Part shown: positions 1-8,923 of the stretch, piece after piece | Layout of the letters: each line of letters opens with the position of its first letter | Position numbering within the stretch: the first letter of the stretch is position 1 | From: CAJXSN01 sp947492235 | Lineage (GTDB): Bacteria > Pseudomonadota > Alphaproteobacteria > Sphingomonadales > Sphingomonadaceae | NCBI RefSeq assembly: GCF_042492175.1 | Contig: NZ_CP170453.1 | Span: 2,480,001-2,544,000 of the forward strand | Direction of reading: 5' to 3' | DNA length: 64,000 nucleotides | Position numbers and translations under genes: made by a program | The notes under the pieces: generated by a model | What the model was told of the DNA's origin: nothing | The model's database searches: none | Seen by the model: the letters and a program-made list of their open reading frames with translations, nothing else

Positions 1-734
1 TGGTGATCGATGCCGGGCATGGCGGCAAGGATCCCGGCGCGGTGGTTGGCGGCGTGCGGGAAAAAGACATTGTTCTGGGTCTCGCCAAAGCGCTCAAATC
101 GGAATTGCTGGCCAGCGGCGGCATTCGGGTGGCGATGACCCGCGAATCGGACGAATTTCTGGTGCTTCAGGAACGCCCCGAAATTGCGCGCAGGCTGGGG
201 GCCGACCTTTTCGTGTCGATCCACGCGGACAGTGCAGGCGATGTGAGCGGGGTGCGCGGGGCAAGCATCTACACCCTGTCGAGCGAGGCTTCGAGTGAAG
301 CGGCGGCGCGGTTTGCCGAGCGCGAGAACAATGCCGACCGGCTGAACGGCGTCTCGGTCGAGGGGCAAAGCGAGGCGATCAGTTCGATCCTCGTGCAATT
401 GTCCCAGCGCCGCGTGCAGGAAAATTCCTCGGAGTTTTCGCAGCTAATCGTGCGGGAAGGGAGCGGCAATCTGCGCTTCCACCCGCAGGCGCGGCGTTCG
501 GCCGAGCTCGCTGTGCTCAGGGCGCCCGACGTGCCGGCGATCCTGTATGAGGCGGGCTACATTACCAATCCGGATGAGGCGAAATTGCTCGCCTCCGAGG
601 AAGGCCGCGAGAAATTTGCCGACACGATGGCCCGTGCGATCCGGATTTATTTCGCTCGTGAGCGCGGAGCGAGTTCGGGCAGCAGCGGCGGCACTGGCGG
701 GGTGACCGATGGCAGCGGTGGGGCCACACCCTAG
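1..734 (+). CDS. amiC: N-acetylmuramoyl-L-alanine amidase, 5'-truncated
   Basis: Zn-dependent amidase (Amidase_3 family) that cuts the bond between MurNAc and the stem peptide of peptidoglycan in the periplasm during cell separation. The visible part opens directly in the catalytic domain with IDAGHGGKDPGA, whose His is the first Zn ligand. The later SIHAD (second His) and the YEAGYITN region near the C-terminus carry the other expected catalytic elements. The tail is a Gly/Ser-rich low-complexity stretch. The signal peptide and N-terminal AMIN-type region must lie left of the window, because the frame is open to base 1. PBP1A follows about 110 bp downstream in the same direction, the usual alphaproteobacterial amiC-ponA-prfB order. 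I am confident of the family; the subclass (AmiA/B/C) is by context. Confidence 0.9.
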   Translation, partial: VIDAGHGGKDPGAVVGGVREKDIVLGLAKALKSELLASGGIRVAMTRESDEFLVLQERPEIARRLGADLFVSIHADSAGDVSGVRGASIYTLSSEASSEAAARFAERENNADRLNGVSVEGQSEAISSILVQLSQRRVQENSSEFSQLIVREGSGNLRFHPQARRSAELAVLRAPDVPAILYEAGYITNPDEAKLLASEEGREKFADTMARAIRIYFARERGASSGSSGGTGGVTDGSGGATP

Positions 735-845
735 ATCGTTTTCCCCTGCATTGCCTTTTCGGATAATTCGGGGATCAAATCGCGCGGTTTGCCGCATTGG
801 TTATGGCAAGTGACAGGAAGCCCGTGCTAAGCGACCAAGCAAATT

Positions 846-3368
846 ATGGCTGACGGTTTTTCTCCAGACTCGTTTCACTACCGCATCCGCCGCGAAGCGT
901 CGGGCGCGGTGGCTTTTGTTCGCCGCAACTGGGCCGCGCGGCGCTGGGTGCGCTGGACCGGCTATGCTTTGATTGGCGTGGTCCTGTTATGGCTCGCGCT
1001 TTGGGCTTTGCTTGCCCGTGATCTGCCCAATGCGGAATCGCTGGTCGATTACGAGACGCCGCTGCCATCGGTTGTTCGCGGTATCGATGGCGAGATTGTG
1101 CATTCTTACGCCCGCGAACGCCGGGTGCAGTTGCAGTATGAGGATTATCCCGAGCAGCTGGTGCAGGCGTATCTGGCGGCAGAGGACAAGACCTTCTTCA
1201 GCCATGGCGGGGTCGATCTGACCGGCACGATCAATGCCGTGTTCGATTACGTAACCAAATTCGGTTCGGGCGAACGCGCTGTTGGCGGCTCCACCATCAC
1301 CCAGCAGGTGGCGAAAAACCTGCTGCTGGGCGACGAGTATTCCATCACCCGCAAGCTGAAAGAGATGCTGCTTGCCCGCCGGATCGAAGCGGTGCTGAGC
1401 AAGGAAGAAATCCTCACGCTGTATCTCAACGAGATACCCTTGGGCCGCCGCAGTTTCGGTGTGCAGGCCGCGAGCCGCGCCTATTTCGACAAGGACGTCA
1501 ACGACCTCGATCTCAACGAAATGGCGTTTCTGGCGATCCTCCCCAAGGCGCCGGAGCGCTACGGACGCGAGGGCAATGAGGCAGCTGCGATGGAGCGGCG
1601 CAATTTTGTCCTGTCGCAAATGGTTGCCAACGATTTTGTCGGGGCCTCCGATGCCGATGCGGCGAAATCCGCGCCGCTGGGTCTGGTCGAACAACGCAGT
1701 GCACAATCGGCCGATGCGGGCTATTTCATCGAGGAAGTCCGGCGGCAGCTGATGGGGCGTTTCGGAGAAACTGCGGAAGACGGTGAAAACAGCGTCTATG
1801 CCGGCGGTCTTTGGGTGCGCACTTCGCTGAATGTCGAGATGCAGGATGCCGCGCGCGATGCTTTGCGCAAGGGCCTGCTGCGCTATCACGGTCGGCGCGG
1901 ATGGCGCGGGCCGATCGCGACAATCGATCCGGCAGACGGCTCTCTGACCCGTCAGCTGGCCAGCTCCACCATCAGCATCAATTACAGTGGCTGGCGCGTA
2001 GGCGTTGTGACGGAGCGTTCCGGCTCTCAGGCGACGATTGGATTCTCGGATGGAGAAACCGCACCGCTGGTCGGGTTGCCCAATGCGCTGAAGGTGGGCG
2101 ATGTCATTGCCGTTTCGCAGTCGGGCAACAATTGGGCTGTGCGCACTCTGCCAGAGGCGCAGGGCGGTCTGGTTGTGCAGGATGCCCAGCTTGGCCGGAT
2201 CCTCGCGATGCAGGGGGGCTTCGATTCGCGCCTCGGCAGTTTCAACCGGGCGACACAGGCCAACCGGCAGCCCGGCTCCACGATCAAACCGTTCGTTTAC
2301 TCGACCGGGCTCGATCACGGCATGACGCCTGCCAGCGCGATCGATAATGGTCGCTACTGCTATTATCAGGGCAGCCGCTATGGCGAGAAATGCTTCCGCG
2401 GCGGGCGGGGCGGACAATTTCCGCTGCGCTACGGGCTGGAGCAATCGCAGAACGTGATGACCGTGCAAGTTGCCATGACGGCGGGCATGCCCAATGTCGT
2501 GAAGCAGATCTCGGAACTGGGCATCGGCGATTATGATCCGTTCCCGGCCTTCGCTCTGGGCGCGGGCGAGACGACGGTGATGAAGATGGTTGCCGCCTAT
2601 GGCGCGCTGGCCAATCACGGGCGGCTCAATCCACCCAGCGTGATTGATTATGTGCAGGACCGGCGGGGCAAGGTGATCTGGCGGTCCGACAATCGCGATT
2701 GCGAACGTTGCAATATGGCCGAGTGGGACGGGCAGCCGATGCCGCGTCTGGGGCTCAAGGGCAAACAGGTGATGGACGCACGCACCGCGTTCCAGACGAT
2801 GCATATGCTGCGCGGTGTGGTCCAGCGCGGCACGGCCACCACGCTCAATTCCATCGATCTGCCGCTGTTCGGCAAGACGGGCACTACGACAGGGCCGAAG
2901 GATGTGTGGTTTATCGGCGGCACGCAGCGCCTGATTGCGGGCGCCTATGTCGGATTCGACCAGCCGCGCAATATGGGCGGCTATGCCCAGGGCGGAACGA
3001 TTGCCGCGCCGATCATCAAGGATCTGATCCGCAATTCGCGCGACCAGTGGAGCGACGCCCCGGCTGTTGCGCCCTCGGGCGTGCGGATGGTCCGCGTGGA
3101 CCGGCGTACTGGGAAGCGCGTGTTCGATGGCTGGCCCACCGGCGATGACAAGGCCGCGATCATCTGGGAGGCTTTCAAGCCCGACACCGAACCTCCGCGG
3201 GCGACGGCGGCCGATGAAATCGCCGCGCGGCGCGAGGAAATTCTCGCACTGATCCGGCAGGCCCGCAGCGGCGGCTCGTCGACACGCGCCGTGACGCGGC
3301 GTGCCGAGCCGGAGGAACGCGAAGAGCCAACCGAGGACTTCGTCGAGGATCAGGGCGGCATTTACTGA
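846..3368 (+). CDS. mrcA: Penicillin-binding protein 1A (bifunctional transglycosylase/transpeptidase)
   Basis: Class A PBP of 840 residues, the size usual in alphaproteobacteria. It has a short cytoplasmic basic N-terminus and one membrane anchor (about residues 38-57). The glycosyltransferase domain follows, with the catalytic Glu in EDKTFFSHGG (about 113) and the GGSTITQQVAKN motif (about 148). The C-terminal transpeptidase carries SxxK as S478-TI-K481, SxN as S534-Q-N536 and KTG at 677-679, so both activities look intact. It polymerises lipid II and crosslinks the glycan in the periplasm. The C-terminal 60 residues are Arg/Glu-rich and probably disordered. It sits between amiC and prfB. 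Start is the ATG at 846. Confidence 0.95.
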   Translation: MADGFSPDSFHYRIRREASGAVAFVRRNWAARRWVRWTGYALIGVVLLWLALWALLARDLPNAESLVDYETPLPSVVRGIDGEIVHSYARERRVQLQYEDYPEQLVQAYLAAEDKTFFSHGGVDLTGTINAVFDYVTKFGSGERAVGGSTITQQVAKNLLLGDEYSITRKLKEMLLARRIEAVLSKEEILTLYLNEIPLGRRSFGVQAASRAYFDKDVNDLDLNEMAFLAILPKAPERYGREGNEAAAMERRNFVLSQMVANDFVGASDADAAKSAPLGLVEQRSAQSADAGYFIEEVRRQLMGRFGETAEDGENSVYAGGLWVRTSLNVEMQDAARDALRKGLLRYHGRRGWRGPIATIDPADGSLTRQLASSTISINYSGWRVGVVTERSGSQATIGFSDGETAPLVGLPNALKVGDVIAVSQSGNNWAVRTLPEAQGGLVVQDAQLGRILAMQGGFDSRLGSFNRATQANRQPGSTIKPFVYSTGLDHGMTPASAIDNGRYCYYQGSRYGEKCFRGGRGGQFPLRYGLEQSQNVMTVQVAMTAGMPNVVKQISELGIGDYDPFPAFALGAGETTVMKMVAAYGALANHGRLNPPSVIDYVQDRRGKVIWRSDNRDCERCNMAEWDGQPMPRLGLKGKQVMDARTAFQTMHMLRGVVQRGTATTLNSIDLPLFGKTGTTTGPKDVWFIGGTQRLIAGAYVGFDQPRNMGGYAQGGTIAAPIIKDLIRNSRDQWSDAPAVAPSGVRMVRVDRRTGKRVFDGWPTGDDKAAIIWEAFKPDTEPPRATAADEIAARREEILALIRQARSGGSSTRAVTRRAEPEEREEPTEDFVEDQGGIY

Positions 3369-3460
3369 GCGTAACCGCTGCGCCGGGCTTTCGCACCGGT
3401 TGCCAATCGCGCCGCTTTCGCTAAGCGCTGTAGACCTATGTTTGCAGGAACACACAGCTG

Positions 3461-4588
3461 ATGCGCGCCGAGGGACAGGCCCATATCGACCGGATCGAAG
3501 CGGCGCTGGCGCTGGTGCGTCAGTCGCTCGACTGGGAGCGCGCGCTGCGCCGTCTGGACGAGCTGAATGCGCGGGTCGAGGACCCGACCCTGTGGGATGA
3601 TCCCAAGCAGGCGCAAACCATCATGCGCGAGCAAAAGCTGCTCGAAAACGCGGTCGGCACGGTGAATGAAATCTCCGCTGAAATGTCCGACGCCATCGAA
3701 TTCGTCGATATGGGCGAGGCCGAGGGCGACGACGAGATTGTTGCCGAAGGGCTCACCAGTTTGGAGAAGCTCGCCAACCGCGCCGATGCCGACAAGGTGC
3801 AGGCGCTCCTTTCGGGCGAGGCGGATGGCAACGACACCTATCTCGAAATCCACGCGGGCGCGGGCGGCACGGAAAGCAATGACTGGGCCGAAATGCTCTT
3901 CCGCATGTACACCCGCTGGGCCGAACGGCGCGGCTTCAAGGTCGAAACGGTGGAGTATCAGGCAGGCGATCAGGCGGGTGTGAAAAGCGCGACCCTGCTG
4001 ATCAAGGGCGAGAACGCCTACGGCTATGCCAAGACCGAAAGCGGCGTCCACCGGCTCGTGCGGATCAGCCCGTATGACAGCAGCGCGCGCCGCCACACGT
4101 CGTTCTCCAGCGTCTGGGTCTACCCGGTGATTGACGATGATTTCGAAGTCGAGATCAATGAGAGCGACCTCAAGATCGACACCTACCGCGCGAGCGGAGC
4201 GGGCGGCCAGCACGTCAACACCACCGACAGCGCCGTGCGTATTACCCACCAGCCCACCGGCATTGTCGTCGCCAGCCAGAACGATCGCAGCCAGCACAAG
4301 AACCGTGCCACCGCGATGAATATGCTGAAGGCCCGCCTGTTCGAGCGTGAGATGGCCGAGCGCGAGGCCGCTGCCGGCACCGAATATGAGGCGAAGACCG
4401 ATATCGGTTGGGGCCACCAGATCCGCAGCTATGTCCTGCAGCCCTACCAGATGGTCAAGGACCTGCGCACAGGCGTCACGTCTTCGTCGCCCGATGCGGT
4501 GCTGGACGGGGCGATCGACGAGTATATCTCTGCCGCTCTCGCCCAGCGCGTGACGGGTGAGACTGTGGAGGTGGAGGACGTGGAGTGA
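3461..4588 (+). CDS. prfB: Peptide chain release factor 2
   Basis: RF2 terminates translation at UGA and UAA codons. The 375-residue frame is continuous from the first ATG, so there is no programmed +1 frameshift of the E. coli kind. The GGQ peptidyl-hydrolase motif is G248-G249-Q250 within SGAGGQHVN. The stop-codon recognition tripeptide reads S203-P-Y205 (ISPYDSSARRHTSF), where E. coli has SPF. The RF2 assignment over RF1 rests on this SPx form and the N-terminal helical domain. The stop codon overlaps the GTG start of the next gene (GTGA), so the two are translationally coupled. Confidence 0.95.
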   Translation: MRAEGQAHIDRIEAALALVRQSLDWERALRRLDELNARVEDPTLWDDPKQAQTIMREQKLLENAVGTVNEISAEMSDAIEFVDMGEAEGDDEIVAEGLTSLEKLANRADADKVQALLSGEADGNDTYLEIHAGAGGTESNDWAEMLFRMYTRWAERRGFKVETVEYQAGDQAGVKSATLLIKGENAYGYAKTESGVHRLVRISPYDSSARRHTSFSSVWVYPVIDDDFEVEINESDLKIDTYRASGAGGQHVNTTDSAVRITHQPTGIVVASQNDRSQHKNRATAMNMLKARLFEREMAEREAAAGTEYEAKTDIGWGHQIRSYVLQPYQMVKDLRTGVTSSSPDAVLDGAIDEYISAALAQRVTGETVEVEDVE

Positions 4589-5355
4589 TCCACGCAGCCT
4601 TTCGCACTCTGGCAATGATGGCCAGCGCCGCCTTGATGACGGCGGCTTGCGAGCGGGTGCCGGACGAGAGCGATAGGCCGGAAACCTCGCTGGAATTTCC
4701 CCGGCCGGACCGGCCTGTGTCGGAATTGGGATCGAACCAGTTCAGCACCGAAACCGCGCGGGACAGCCGGGGCGAAGCGCAAAAAGTGATGGATTTCGCC
4801 GAGCTGACCACCGGTATGACCGTGGCCGATATCGGGGCAGGCGAGGGCTATTACACCGTCCGCCTGGCCGAACGGGTCGGCACTGAAGGTCGCGTGCTGG
4901 CGCAGGATATTGACGACGATGCACTGGGCCGTCTCGCCCGGCGGGTGGAACGCGAGCGGCTCGACAACGTTTCGATCAAGCCCGGCGCTCCCGACGACCC
5001 GCGCCTGCCGGACAACAGTTTCGACCGCATATTCCTTGTGCATATGTATCACGAGGTTGAGGAACCTTACGCCTTCCTGTGGCGGCTCTGGCCCGCGCTG
5101 AAAGAAGGCGGGATGGTGATCGTCGTCGATGTGGACCGGCCCACCGATCAGCATGGCATCAACCCGTTCCTGCTCACCTGCGAGTTCAAGCAGGTCGGCT
5201 TCACGCTCGACACTTTGCGCAATGCGCCAGAACTGGCGGGGTACTATGCACAGTTCCGCAGAGCCGCTACGAGACCGGAGCCCGGCGCAATGAAGCCGTG
5301 CAAGGGGGCAGCCGCCAAGGCTGCGAAAAGAGCCGCAGAGAGCGGTTCTGGGTAA
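4585..5355 (+). CDS. Class I SAM-dependent methyltransferase with lipoprotein-like leader
   Basis: A 256-residue protein with a Rossmann methyltransferase core. Motif I is VADIGAGEGYYT (about 80-91), the acidic post-I residue is in AQDID, and the motif II/III region is FLVHMYHEVEE to LKEGGMVIVVDVD. Unusually, the N-terminus is a hydrophobic leader ending LMTAAC (Cys22), which resembles a signal peptidase II lipobox followed by a charged, disordered linker. If processed, the enzyme would sit in the periplasm, where SAM is not expected. The GTG start overlaps the prfB stop. The substrate is unknown. An alternative is that the leader is not exported and the protein is cytoplasmic. Confidence 0.75.
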   Translation: MIHAAFRTLAMMASAALMTAACERVPDESDRPETSLEFPRPDRPVSELGSNQFSTETARDSRGEAQKVMDFAELTTGMTVADIGAGEGYYTVRLAERVGTEGRVLAQDIDDDALGRLARRVERERLDNVSIKPGAPDDPRLPDNSFDRIFLVHMYHEVEEPYAFLWRLWPALKEGGMVIVVDVDRPTDQHGINPFLLTCEFKQVGFTLDTLRNAPELAGYYAQFRRAATRPEPGAMKPCKGAAAKAAKRAAESGSG

Positions 5356-5377
5356 TTTTTCAAAGAACGGATATTTG

Positions 5378-6784
5378 ATGGCATTCAAGGGTTTGCAGCC
5401 GGTTTCCTACGGTGGACGCGAAGTGTGGCCATTGGTCGAGGGCGGCAAAGGTGTGTCTGCCACCAATCACCTGAGCTCCGGCGCATGGGCCGCTGCGGGC
5501 GGCATCGGCACGGTCAGCGCGGTAAATGCCGACAGCTATGACGAAGCGGGCAATGTCATCCCGCAAGTTTACGACGCGCCTACGCGCAAGGAACGCCACC
5601 AGCAGCTGATCGACTACGCGATTGCCGGGGCGACCGAGCAGGTCAAACGCGCTTATGAAATGTCCGGCGGCAAGGGCGCGATCAATATCAACGTACTGTG
5701 GGAAATGGGCGGCGCCGCAGAGGTGCTGGAGGGCGTGCTGTCAAACACGCCCGGCATGATCGCCGGTGTCACCTGCGGCGCGGGTATGCCCTACAAGCTG
5801 GCCGAAATCGCCCAGCGGCATAATGTCTTGTATCTGCCCATCGTCAGCTCCGCCCGCGCATTCCGCGCGCTGTGGAAGCGCAGCTATTCCAAGGTTCCGG
5901 ACCTGATGGCGGCGGTGGTTTACGAGGATCCTTGGCTGGCGGGCGGGCACAATGGCTTGTCCAATGCCGAAGACCCGCGCTCGCCCGAAGACCCGTATCC
6001 CCGCGTCGTCGCCCTGCGCGACATGATGCGCAAGGAAGGTGTTTCGGAGGAAACCGCAATCGTGATGGCGGGCGGCGTCTGGGCTTTGCGCGAATGGGAC
6101 GAATGGATCGACAATCCGGATATCGGGAAGATCATGTTCCAGTTCGGCACGCGGCCCCTGCTGACGCAGGAAAGCCCGATCCCCGACGTCTGGAAAGAGA
6201 TGCTGCGCACCGTCGATGAAGGCGAAGTGCTGCTGCACAAGTTTTCGCCCACCGGCTTCTATTCCAGCGCGGTGAAGACGCCGTTTCTGTATGATCTGAT
6301 GCATCGCAGCGAGCGGCAAATTCCGTTCGTGAAGGAGCAGAGCGAAGAGCATTCCAAGCAGCTCGATTTCGGCGTGAAGGGCAAAAAGATGTTTGTCTCC
6401 GCCGATGATTATGCCCGCGCAAAGGCGTGGTTCGGGGAGGGGCAGACCGAAGCCCTGAAAACGCCCGATGATACGCTTGTCTGGGTTACGCCTGAATCGC
6501 GCGACACGATCCGCAAGGATCAGCAGGACTGTATGGGCTGCCTGTCGCACTGCCAGTTTTCCAGCTGGAAAGATCACGACGATTACACTACCGGCAGACT
6601 GGCCGACCCGCGCAGCTTCTGCATCCAGAAAACCCTGCAGGACATCGCCCATGGCGGCGATCCGGACGACAATCTGGCCTTCGCCGGACACTCGGCATAC
6701 CGGTTCAAGCAGGACCCGTTCTACTCGAACAATTTCACCCCGACAGTGAAGGAGCTTGTCGAGCGGATTCTGACGGGGGATTAG
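5378..6784 (+). CDS. Nitronate monooxygenase / 2-nitropropane dioxygenase-type flavoprotein
   Basis: A TIM-barrel FMN oxidoreductase of 468 residues. The N-terminal LSSGAWAAAGGIGTVSAVNA, the GVTCGAGMP strand and the AGGVWALREW region with the following QFGTR phosphate-binding strand are typical of the nitronate monooxygenase/YrpB family. The C-terminal quarter goes beyond the barrel and holds four Cys in C-x2-C-x3-C-x22-C spacing (385, 388, 392, 415; DCMGCLSHC), which could bind a metal or an Fe-S cluster. The ATG at 5378 is preferred to the TTG one codon earlier. It lies close behind the methyltransferase gene. The physiological substrate cannot be read from the sequence. Confidence 0.8.
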   Translation: MAFKGLQPVSYGGREVWPLVEGGKGVSATNHLSSGAWAAAGGIGTVSAVNADSYDEAGNVIPQVYDAPTRKERHQQLIDYAIAGATEQVKRAYEMSGGKGAININVLWEMGGAAEVLEGVLSNTPGMIAGVTCGAGMPYKLAEIAQRHNVLYLPIVSSARAFRALWKRSYSKVPDLMAAVVYEDPWLAGGHNGLSNAEDPRSPEDPYPRVVALRDMMRKEGVSEETAIVMAGGVWALREWDEWIDNPDIGKIMFQFGTRPLLTQESPIPDVWKEMLRTVDEGEVLLHKFSPTGFYSSAVKTPFLYDLMHRSERQIPFVKEQSEEHSKQLDFGVKGKKMFVSADDYARAKAWFGEGQTEALKTPDDTLVWVTPESRDTIRKDQQDCMGCLSHCQFSSWKDHDDYTTGRLADPRSFCIQKTLQDIAHGGDPDDNLAFAGHSAYRFKQDPFYSNNFTPTVKELVERILTGD

Positions 6785-6792
6785 GTCCGGCG

Positions 6793-7488
6793 GTGAAGGC
6801 AAAACCCTCAAAACCGCCGCCATTTTGGCGGTTGGCAAGTGAATTTGCGGCGTTGCCGAAGGTTATGGGGGCGTCTATTCGGCGACCAAGCCCACAGCTC
6901 GACTTTGGAGCGGGCCGACCCGCTCTCGTGGTCCCCGGAATGTTGTCCGGAGACCGGTCAACTGCCCTACTTCGTGGTTCTCTGGATCAAGCTGGGTTCA
7001 ATACGCATGGTTGGGGCAGCGAGTTTAACACGGTGGTTTCTCGCGAAACCGTGGCAAGAGTTGCGCAGCGACTGGTCGATATTAGCGACAAGACAGGCCA
7101 GCCAGTCGTTGTGATTGGGTGGAGTTTGGGCGGATTATATGCCCGGCTTCTCGCGCATAGGATGCCGGAACACGTTGCTTTGGTGGCTACGCTTGGTTCA
7201 CCGTTCTCAGGAGATCGGCACGCCAACAATGCGTGGAGGCTGTATGAATGGCTGAACGATCATAAGGTCGATTCCCCACCTTTCGCAGAAGACATCTCGA
7301 AGAAGCCGCCCGTCCCGACGCTTGCTTTCTGGTCACCAAAGGACGGAGTGGTCGCACCGGAGTGCGCGCGGGGCGAGGAGGATCAATGCGACATGCAAAT
7401 TGAGCTGCTCTATCGTCATTTCGAGCTGGGGAGCTCGCGCAGGGCTATCAATGAAGTCCTAAACTGTCTCCGGAGAGCGCTCGCTTAG
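6793..7488 (+). CDS. Alpha/beta hydrolase (lipase-like)
   Basis: A 231-residue alpha/beta hydrolase. The nucleophile elbow is GWSLGG, after the VVVIGWS strand, preceded by the oxyanion-region strand LVVPGMLSG. A later FWSPKDGVV probably supplies the acid, and His in YRHFELGSS is the likely catalytic base. No signal peptide or membrane segment is evident. The start is a GTG, 8 bp after the flavoprotein gene. Codon choice is visibly more AT-rich than in its neighbours, which fits a more recent arrival or weaker expression. The stop overlaps that of the convergent ammonium transporter by a few bases. Substrate unknown. Confidence 0.7.
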   Translation: MKAKPSKPPPFWRLASEFAALPKVMGASIRRPSPQLDFGAGRPALVVPGMLSGDRSTALLRGSLDQAGFNTHGWGSEFNTVVSRETVARVAQRLVDISDKTGQPVVVIGWSLGGLYARLLAHRMPEHVALVATLGSPFSGDRHANNAWRLYEWLNDHKVDSPPFAEDISKKPPVPTLAFWSPKDGVVAPECARGEEDQCDMQIELLYRHFELGSSRRAINEVLNCLRRALA

Positions 7489-8792
7489 TCCACAATCCAG
7501 CTGCGTTCTCCGTGGCTGGCTATGTCCAGACCGTCGCGCTCTTCCTCGTCGCTGGCGCGCATCGGGAAGACCAGGCTGCACATCAGCGCCAGCACTGCGG
7601 TGGCCACCGCACTCCACAAGGCCACAGCGCCCACGCCCACGGCCTGAGCCATCAGCTGGACACCAAGTCCGCCGCCCTCGGCATAGCCAAGACCGCCCAG
7701 CGCAGGCAGCAGGAACACGGCCAGCAGCAGCGAGCCGGTAATCCCGCCCACGCCGTGGACCGCGAAGACGTCCAGCGAATCGTCGATTTCGAAGCGGAAC
7801 TTCACCAGTTGCAGCGCGCCATAACAGGCGAGCGCGCCCGCCAGTCCCAGCAGGATTGCCGCGCCGGGGCCGACAAAGCCCGCCGCCGGAGTAATCGTGG
7901 CGAGGCCGGCAATTGCACCGGTGGCCCAGCCCACGCTGGTCGGTTTGCCGAGCGAGAATTTCTCGATCAGGATCCACACCAGCGAAGCGACCGCCGCCGC
8001 CACATGGGTGTTGATGATGGCCGCCGAGGCATCATCGGTCGCGGTCAGCGCGCTGCCGCCGTTGAAACCGAACCAGCCGACCCACAGGAGGGCAGCACCG
8101 GCCATAGTCAAACCGGGAGCGTGGGGCAGCATGGGGGTCTTGGGCCAGCCTTTGCGCTTGCCCAGCAGCAAAGCGATCACCAGCGCGGAAACACCGGCGG
8201 TCGTGTGGACGACAATGCCGCCTGCAAAATCCATCGTGCCCAGATTGGCGAGCCAGCCGCCGCCCCAGACCCAGTGCACCACCGGCGCATAGACGACGAG
8301 GCCCCAGAGTGCGCAGAACGCCACGACCCAGCCAAACCGCGCGCGATCGACCCATGCGCCGATCATCAGGGCAGGGGTGATGACGGCGAAGGTCATCTGG
8401 AACAGGGCGAACGTGCTTTCGGGGATGGTCAGGCCGTCGCGCACTTGCCCGAGATTGTTAAGCATCCAGAACGCGCCATTGCCGATCCAGCCATTGGTCG
8501 CCGCACCGAAGGCCAGCGTATATCCGACGACCACCCACAGGACCGAAGCGATGGCGGCGACCGCGCCAACTTGCAGCAGAACGGAAAGCAGGTTCTTTGC
8601 CCGCACCAGTCCGCCGTAAAACAGGCCAAGCCCGGGCAGCGTCATCAAAAGGACCAGCGCGGAGGCGGTCAGGATCCACGCGGTGTCCCCGCTATCGGCG
8701 ATGGCGACGGCTTCTTGTGCCGATGCAGCTGCGGGCGTCAGGCCGGCAACCAGACCGGCAGCCAGCGCGGCACTCCAAGTACGAACAGACAC
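7485..8792 (-). CDS. amt: Ammonium transporter
   Basis: Amt/Mep/Rh channel of 435 residues for uptake of ammonium across the inner membrane. The N-terminus is a cleavable signal peptide (to about TPAAASAQ). Eleven hydrophobic segments follow, with FYGGLVRAKN, the GNGAFWMLNN region, DFAGGIVVHTTAG and the late DVFAVHGVGGITGS with the conserved pore His. The GTG at 8792 is preferred over an upstream in-frame start because an AAGGGGGA ribosome-binding site sits about 7 nt before it and the signal peptide then begins correctly. No PII gene (glnK) lies beside it, unlike in many proteobacteria. Confidence 0.93.
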   Translation of the reverse strand: MSVRTWSAALAAGLVAGLTPAAASAQEAVAIADSGDTAWILTASALVLLMTLPGLGLFYGGLVRAKNLLSVLLQVGAVAAIASVLWVVVGYTLAFGAATNGWIGNGAFWMLNNLGQVRDGLTIPESTFALFQMTFAVITPALMIGAWVDRARFGWVVAFCALWGLVVYAPVVHWVWGGGWLANLGTMDFAGGIVVHTTAGVSALVIALLLGKRKGWPKTPMLPHAPGLTMAGAALLWVGWFGFNGGSALTATDDASAAIINTHVAAAVASLVWILIEKFSLGKPTSVGWATGAIAGLATITPAAGFVGPGAAILLGLAGALACYGALQLVKFRFEIDDSLDVFAVHGVGGITGSLLLAVFLLPALGGLGYAEGGGLGVQLMAQAVGVGAVALWSAVATAVLALMCSLVFPMRASDEEERDGLDIASHGERSWIVD

Positions 8793-8923
8793 GGCAAATT
8801 CCCCCTTGCGACCCGTATGCCCCCGGCACCGGTTTTGTTGGCGGGCACAATTGGCGCAAGCGTATCGCGAGAGCAAGCCGGTGCAGCCTTCACCCTGTGC
8901 AAGACCGGCTTTACCGGCGGAGC

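Noticed and set aside
987..3455. Long minus-strand open frame of over 800 codons opposite the PBP1A gene
   Set aside because: It is an antisense shadow of a GC-rich gene. The plus strand carries an unmistakable PBP1A with all motifs, and the antisense product is His/Arg-rich with no fold.
3461..3600. Possible programmed frameshift in prfB
   Set aside because: The N-terminal helical domain is encoded in one continuous frame and no in-frame TGA with a slippery CTT is present.
8793..8923. Sigma-54-like sequence before amt (CTGCAC near TTGCT)
   Set aside because: The spacing between the GC and TGC blocks is one base short of the -24/-12 consensus and two consensus bases are missing.
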